A DNA stretch of 9,519 nt, taken from positions 1 to 9,519 of the forward strand of contig JAFAEH010000195.1 of the NCBI GenBank assembly GCA_023424135.1. The letters are read 5' to 3'. Positions 5,864 to 9,519 of this stretch are shown here, one piece after another (the first letter of the stretch is position 1; the number at the start of each line of letters is the position of its first letter). Position numbers and translations under genes: made by a program. This DNA comes from Actinomycetes bacterium (GTDB lineage: Bacteria > Actinomycetota > Actinomycetes > Actinomycetales > Cellulomonadaceae). Under the pieces are notes generated by a model. It was given only the letters and a program-made list of their open reading frames with translations. It searched no databases and was not told the origin of the DNA.

Positions 5864-5897
5864 TTGACCCTCGAGCGAAATCTATCGATCATCGATA
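5864..5897 (+). promoter_or_regulatory. Promoter of the DUF2975-XRE operon with a 7-1-7 palindrome
   Basis: TTGACC (5864-5869) and GATCAT (5887-5892) are 17 bases apart. Transcription would start at about 5899, the first base of the ATG, so the message is leaderless; no SD is seen. TATCGAT-C-ATCGATA (5883-5897) is a perfect palindrome lying over the -10 and ending one base before the ATG. It is the obvious operator for the XRE protein two genes down. Confidence 0.65.
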
Positions 5898-5898
5898 T

Positions 5899-6375
5899 AT
5901 GACGGCATGGACGCGCACCCCAGCCCAGATCGCACTCGCCGCGCTCCTGCTCGGGTCCGTGCTGCTGCAGGTCCTGCTGCCGCTGCTCGCGGACGAGCTC
6001 GGGGGCGGGTACGACGAGACCCGGCACCTCGTCGTGCCGTACGCGGCCGCCGGCATCGCCGCGGTCGCCTGCGTGCAGGTCGCGATCGGTGCCGTGTGGT
6101 GGCTCCTGCGACGCGTGGGCGACGGGTCCGTCCTCACCCCGCGCTCGCTGGTCGGCGTCGACGTGGTCACGGGCGCCGTCGCGCTCGCCGCGCTCGTCGC
6201 CGCACTGCCGCTGGTGCACCTGCTGCTCGTCGTCGGCGTCGGGGGACCGGGCGTGGTCCTCGCGCTCGCGGCCTGCCTCGCCGCGGGGGTCGCGCTGACG
6301 TCGCTCGTGCGGGTGATGCGCGGGCTGCTCGCCGACGCGATCGCCGACCGGGCCGAGCTCGAGGAGGTCGTCTGA
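5899..6375 (+). CDS. DUF2975 family integral membrane protein
   Basis: A 158-residue protein with about four transmembrane helices (about 10-31, 45-70, 86-112 and 117-139), a charged loop at 31-43 (ADELGGGYDETRH), a short basic loop RRVGDGSVLTPRSL (71-84) and an acidic C-terminal tail. The GDGSVLTPRSL-like loop between helices 2 and 3, together with the following XRE gene, is characteristic of the DUF2975 family (the YoaS type). No enzymatic motif is seen and its function is unknown. The ATG at 5899 follows the palindrome directly and has no SD. Its TGA shares one base with the next ATG, so the two genes are translationally coupled. Confidence 0.75.
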   Translation: MTAWTRTPAQIALAALLLGSVLLQVLLPLLADELGGGYDETRHLVVPYAAAGIAAVACVQVAIGAVWWLLRRVGDGSVLTPRSLVGVDVVTGAVALAALVAALPLVHLLLVVGVGGPGVVLALAACLAAGVALTSLVRVMRGLLADAIADRAELEEVV

Positions 6376-6605
6376 TGCCGGTCGTCGTCGAGCTCGACGT
6401 GCTGCTCGCACGACGCCGTCTGTCGGTGGGCGAGTTCGCCGCCGCCGTCGGGATCAGCCCGGCCAACGTCGCCGTGCTCAAGAACGGCCGGGCACGCGCG
6501 GTCCGGTTCACGACGCTCGACGCGATCTGCCGCGTGCTGGACTGCCAGCCCGGCGACGTCCTGCGGTGGGTCCCCGACGAGGACGGCGACCCCGGCGCGG
6601 GCTGA
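6375..6605 (+). CDS. Small XRE-family (YozG-like) transcriptional regulator
   Basis: A 76-residue cytosolic protein consisting of little more than one HTH domain of the Cro/CI type: LARRRLSVGEFAAAVGISPANVAVLKNGRARAVRFTTL is split here as helices 2-3 (VGEFAAAVG, 18-26; PANVAVLKNG, 29-38), followed by ALDxICRVLDCQPGDVL-type helices 4-5 (47-63), the end signature of the HTH_26 group. The ATG has GAGGAGG seven bases upstream, within the end of the DUF2975 gene, and overlaps its stop (TGATG). It is the likely repressor of this two-gene operon through the palindrome at 5883-5897; perhaps the membrane partner modulates it, which is inference. Confidence 0.85.
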   Translation: MPVVVELDVLLARRRLSVGEFAAAVGISPANVAVLKNGRARAVRFTTLDAICRVLDCQPGDVLRWVPDEDGDPGAG

Positions 6606-6646
6606 CGGTCCGGGAATGCGCGTGCGCGGTGCCGGGAGGCGCTCGC

Positions 6647-6652
6647 TAGACT
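6647..6652 (+). promoter_or_regulatory. -10 box of the ileS leader promoter
   Basis: TAGACT is a good actinobacterial -10 hexamer, 24 bases before the specifier hairpin. Transcription would begin at about 6658-6660. No convincing -35 is visible at 17-18 bases (GC-only sequence). Confidence 0.6.
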
Positions 6653-6658
6653 GGCCGC

Positions 6659-6893
6659 ACAGGCGTCGACCCGGCCATCACCGGTGAGCCTCCGGAAGAA
6701 CGGGACCGCACCCGCCAGGGGTGGTCCTCAGTAGAACCGGACGGGGCAGGCCCGTCACAGCCGTCGGTGAGTGGCCGGGGACGCGTCCCCGGCAAGCGAG
6801 GTGGTACCGCGGTGGTCCCCGGGCGGTCCGGGAGCCGTCGTCCTCGTGGCCGTGCCGCACCCCACCGGGTGCGCGAGACCAGGAGCACCGACC
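6659..6893 (+). promoter_or_regulatory. Translational T-box riboswitch (Ile) in the ileS leader
   Basis: A tRNA-sensing leader. In a short Stem I, CCGGCC-ATC-ACCGG presents the AUC isoleucine codon (6677-6679) to the tRNA anticodon, followed by GAGCCTCCGGAAGAAC, typical of actinobacterial ileS leaders. Next come a hairpin (about 6702-6726), AGTAGAACCGG, a GACGGG/CCCGTC hairpin (6740-6756) and a palindromic stem (6774-6793). The T-box itself is AAGCGAGGTGGTACCGCGG (6794-6812). TGGT (6802-6805) pairs with the tRNA 3' end; its U matches discriminator A73 of tRNA-Ile. CGAGG (6797-6801) pairs with CCTCG (6842-6846) around the TGGTACC bulge. No U-run follows, and the alternative fold covers the SD, so control is of translation initiation, not termination. 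Confidence 0.93.
6840..6888 (+). promoter_or_regulatory. SD-sequestering stem of the T-box (off state)
   Basis: Bases 6840-6849 (GTCCTCGTGG) can pair with 6879-6888 (CCAGGAGCAC) at 8 of 10 positions, with two single mismatches. This buries the SD AGGAG (6881-6885), which stands 8 bases before the GTG. The stem encloses a perfect GCACCC/GGGTGC hairpin (6857-6872). Its left arm includes CCTCG (6842-6846), the same bases that pair with the T-box, so the two folds exclude each other. Confidence 0.75.
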
Positions 6894-9519
6894 GTGGCGT
6901 ACCCGCTGCACCGCACGTCCGACGGCACCCCCGCCGGCGTCCCGTCGAGCCCGGACCTGCCGGCGCTCGAGCACGACGTCCTGGCCTACTGGGAGGCCGA
7001 CGACACGTTCCGCGCGTCCGTCGAGCAGCGCCCGGCGGGCGAGGACGGTGCCAACGAGTACGTCTTCTACGACGGCCCGCCGTTCGCCAACGGCCTGCCG
7101 CACTACGGCCACCTGCTCACCGGCTACGCCAAGGACGTCGTCCCGCGCTACCAGACGATGCGCGGGCGCCGCGTCGAGCGACGGTTCGGCTGGGACACGC
7201 ACGGCCTGCCCGCCGAGCTCGAGGCCGAGCGGGTCCTCGGGATCACCGACAAGTCGCAGATCGACGAGATGGGCATCGCGGCGTTCAACGACGCGTGCCG
7301 CACCTCGGTGCTGACGTACACCAAGGAGTGGCAGGAGTACGTCACGCGCCAGGCGCGCTGGGTGGACTTCGAGCACGACTACAAGACGCTGGACCCGACG
7401 TTCATGGAGTCGGTGATCTGGGCGTTCAAGCAGCTCTACGACAAGGGTCTGGCGTACGAGGGGTACCGCGTCCTGCCGTACTGCTGGCGCGACGAGACGC
7501 CGCTGAGCAACCACGAGCTGCGCATGGACGACGACGTGTACGCCTCGCGCCAGGACCCGGCGCTGACGGTCGGCCTGCGCCTGGAGTCGGGTGAGCTGCT
7601 CCTCGTCTGGACGACGACGCCCTGGACGCTGCCGTCGAACCTCGCGGTCGCCGTCGGGCCGGACGTCGAGTACGTCGTCGTCGAGCCCGCGGCCGGCTCG
7701 CCGTTCGCCGACGCGCACCCGGGGGAGCGGGTCGTGCTCGCCGCGCCGCGCCTGGGCGCGTACGCCCGCGAGCTCGGCGACGAGCCGACGGTCGTCGCGC
7801 GCGTGAGCGGCAGCGACCTCGTCGGCCGGCGGTACACGCCCCCGTTCGACTACTTCGCGGGTCACGAGCACGCGCACCAGGTCCTCGCGGCGGACTTCGT
7901 GACGACCGAGGACGGCACGGGCGTCGTGCACCTGGCGCCGGCCTTCGGCGAGGACGACATGGCGGCGTGCGACGCGGCCGGGATCGTGCCCGTCGTGCCG
8001 GTCGACTCCAAGGGGCGTTTCACGGCGCAGGTGCAGGACTACGCCGGTGTGCAGGTCTTCGAGGCGAACAAGCAGGTCATCGCCGACCTCAAGGCCGGGA
8101 CCGGGCCCCTGGCCCGGGTGGACGCCGCGCACCGCAGCGTCGTCGTGCGCCACGAGACGTACGAGCACTCCTACCCGCACTGCTGGCGCTGCCGGAACCC
8201 GCTGATCTACAAGGCCGTGTCCTCGTGGTTCGTGCGCGTCACCGAGTTCAGGGACCGGATGGTCGAGCTCAACCAGGGCATCGAGTGGATCCCCGGGCAC
8301 ATCAAGGACGGGCAGTTCGGCAAGTGGCTCGCGAACGCCCGCGACTGGTCGATCAGCCGCAACCGCTACTGGGGCACACCGATCCCGGTGTGGGTGAGCG
8401 ACGACCCGGCCTACCCGCGGGTCGACGTCTACGGCTCGTTCGCCGAGCTCGAGGCGGACTTCGGACGTGTGCCGACCAACGCGGCGGGTGAGCCGGACCT
8501 GCACCGCCCGTTCATCGACGACCTGACGCGCCCCAACCCCGACGACCCGACGGGGCGCGCGACCATGCGCCGCATCCCCGACGTGCTCGACGTGTGGTTC
8601 GACTCCGGCTCGATGCCGTTCGCGCAGGTGCACTACCCGTTCGAGAACCGCGACTGGTTCGAGCACCACTACCCGGGCGACTTCATCGTCGAGTACATCG
8701 GCCAGACCCGCGGCTGGTTCTACACGCTGCACGTGCTGGCCACCGCGATCTTCGACCGTGCCGCGTTCCGCAACGTCATGTGCCACGGCATCGTGCTCGG
8801 CGACGACGGGCGCAAGGCGAGCAAGTCGCTGCGCAACTACCCCGACCCGGGCGAGATGTGGGACACCTACGGGTCGGACGCGGTGCGCTGGTCGCTCATG
8901 TCCTCGACGATCCTGCGCGGCGGGAACCTCGTGGTCAGCGAGGAGGGCATTCGCGACGGCGTGCGCCAGGTGCTGCTGCCGCTGTGGAGCACGTACTACT
9001 TCTTCACGCTCTACGCCGGCGCCGCCGACGGCGGGCAGGGGTACACCGCGCAGCGCGTCACCGCCGAGCGAGCCGCGGGCCTCGCCCCGATGGACCGGTA
9101 CCTGCTGGCGCGCACCGGGGACCTCGCCGCGCGGCTGACGACGATGCTCGACGAGTACGACATCCCTGCCGCCTGCGAGGCGGTCCGCGAGCACCTCGAC
9201 GTCCTGACCAACTGGTACGTGCGCACGCAGCGCGACCGCTTCTGGTCGGAGGACCACGACGCGTTCGACACGCTGTGGACCGCGCTCGAGCTGCTCACGC
9301 GCATCATGGCGCCGCTCGCGCCGCTCGTCACGGAGGAGGTGTGGCGCGGGCTCACCGGCGGTCGCGCGGTCCACCTCACCGACTGGCCGGTGAGCACCGG
9401 GGCCGGTGGCCCGGCCGGCGAGGCGCTCCTCGTCGACGACCCGGCGCTCGTCGTGACGACCGGCGACGGCGACGTCACGCTCGAGCCTGCCGAGTACGAG
9501 CTGACGACGGTCGTCGGCG
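6894..9519 (+). CDS. ileS: Isoleucyl-tRNA synthetase, eukaryote-like type (5' 875 codons; runs off the window)
   Basis: A class Ia aminoacyl-tRNA synthetase that charges tRNA-Ile in the cytoplasm. It starts at the GTG at 6894 with AGGAG 8 bases upstream, and the frame stays open to the right edge. The Rossmann core shows GLPHYGH (HIGH motif, His70-His73), GWDTHGLPAE, and KASKSLRNYP (KMSKS loop, 641-645). The CP1 editing domain has WTTTPWTLPSN (239-249) and EDGTGVVHLAPAFGEDD (339-355), with the conserved proofreading Asp near its end. CWRC (430-433) and WFDSGSMPFAQVHYPF are also present. LTNWYVRTQRDRFW opens the anticodon-binding helical domain. PHYGH and WFDSGSMP mark the eukaryote-like (type 2) group, usually about 1050-1100 residues, so roughly 200 are missing. 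The KMSKS loop reads KASKS. It is regulated by the T-box leader. Confidence 0.97.
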   Translation, partial: MAYPLHRTSDGTPAGVPSSPDLPALEHDVLAYWEADDTFRASVEQRPAGEDGANEYVFYDGPPFANGLPHYGHLLTGYAKDVVPRYQTMRGRRVERRFGWDTHGLPAELEAERVLGITDKSQIDEMGIAAFNDACRTSVLTYTKEWQEYVTRQARWVDFEHDYKTLDPTFMESVIWAFKQLYDKGLAYEGYRVLPYCWRDETPLSNHELRMDDDVYASRQDPALTVGLRLESGELLLVWTTTPWTLPSNLAVAVGPDVEYVVVEPAAGSPFADAHPGERVVLAAPRLGAYARELGDEPTVVARVSGSDLVGRRYTPPFDYFAGHEHAHQVLAADFVTTEDGTGVVHLAPAFGEDDMAACDAAGIVPVVPVDSKGRFTAQVQDYAGVQVFEANKQVIADLKAGTGPLARVDAAHRSVVVRHETYEHSYPHCWRCRNPLIYKAVSSWFVRVTEFRDRMVELNQGIEWIPGHIKDGQFGKWLANARDWSISRNRYWGTPIPVWVSDDPAYPRVDVYGSFAELEADFGRVPTNAAGEPDLHRPFIDDLTRPNPDDPTGRATMRRIPDVLDVWFDSGSMPFAQVHYPFENRDWFEHHYPGDFIVEYIGQTRGWFYTLHVLATAIFDRAAFRNVMCHGIVLGDDGRKASKSLRNYPDPGEMWDTYGSDAVRWSLMSSTILRGGNLVVSEEGIRDGVRQVLLPLWSTYYFFTLYAGAADGGQGYTAQRVTAERAAGLAPMDRYLLARTGDLAARLTTMLDEYDIPAACEAVREHLDVLTNWYVRTQRDRFWSEDHDAFDTLWTALELLTRIMAPLAPLVTEEVWRGLTGGRAVHLTDWPVSTGAGGPAGEALLVDDPALVVTTGDGDVTLEPAEYELTTVVG

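Noticed and set aside
4543..6375. A 610-codon plus-strand frame that ends as the DUF2975 gene
   Set aside because: Only the part from 5899 is real. The earlier part is antisense to the two HAD genes and has no recognisable domain.
6606..6646. Terminator of the XRE gene before the ileS leader
   Set aside because: The GCGCGTGCGC segment gives only a very short stem and no U-run, so it is not distinguishable from GC-rich background.
6678..9374. An 898-codon open frame on the minus strand, opposite ileS
   Set aside because: It mirrors a clear isoleucyl-tRNA synthetase and its product is a low-complexity Arg/Val/Asp/His-rich chain. Long antisense frames are expected when most codons end in G or C.
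1..9519. CRISPR array, tRNA or rRNA genes, insertion sequences, attachment sites
   Set aside because: No regularly spaced repeats, cloverleaf or rRNA signature, transposase or integrase motif, or target-site duplication was found on either strand.

Overview
The window is very GC-rich DNA with strongly G/C-ending codons, short intergenic gaps, several genes without a Shine-Dalgarno (SD) site, and a translational T-box in front of ileS. This points to a high-GC actinobacterium, most likely Micrococcales (Cellulomonas-like); the genus is an inference from protein style, not a search result. Only one end is cut through a gene: ileS runs off the right edge.

Left block (about 1-2950, minus strand): an S66-family serine peptidase (LD-carboxypeptidase/MccF type), then a formate/nitrite transporter (FNT) protein 53 bases later, then a MerR regulator with a TipAS ligand-binding domain. 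The regulator has its own promoter, with a 19-bp spacer containing a perfect palindrome. Its -35 box contains the stop codon of the transporter gene. The regulator gene also has an internal start with a strong SD that would make the ligand-binding domain alone, as in Streptomyces tipA. A long hairpin lies at the extreme left edge.

Middle block (2959-4428, plus strand): a Gpt-like purine phosphoribosyltransferase, divergent from the peptidase gene, then an HTH protein whose leaderless start sits inside a perfect 10-bp inverted repeat. Right behind it, with a GTGA overlap, is a frameshifted and truncated remnant that looks like an AbiEii-type nucleotidyltransferase toxin. I read the pair as a type IV-like toxin-antitoxin locus in which antitoxin and operator survive and the toxin is broken.

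Next come two neighbouring paralogous HAD phosphatases (4402-5811, minus strand). They are divergent from a DUF2975 membrane protein plus small XRE regulator operon (5899-6605, plus strand), which is again leaderless with a 7-1-7 palindrome over its -10 region.

Right block (6640-9519, plus strand): a TAGACT promoter, a T-box leader with an AUC (Ile) specifier and a TGGT tRNA-acceptor pairing site, and the first 875 codons of a eukaryote-like isoleucyl-tRNA synthetase. The CCTCG segment of the leader can pair either with the T-box or with the region around the ileS SD. Uncharged tRNA-Ile should therefore open the ribosome binding site.
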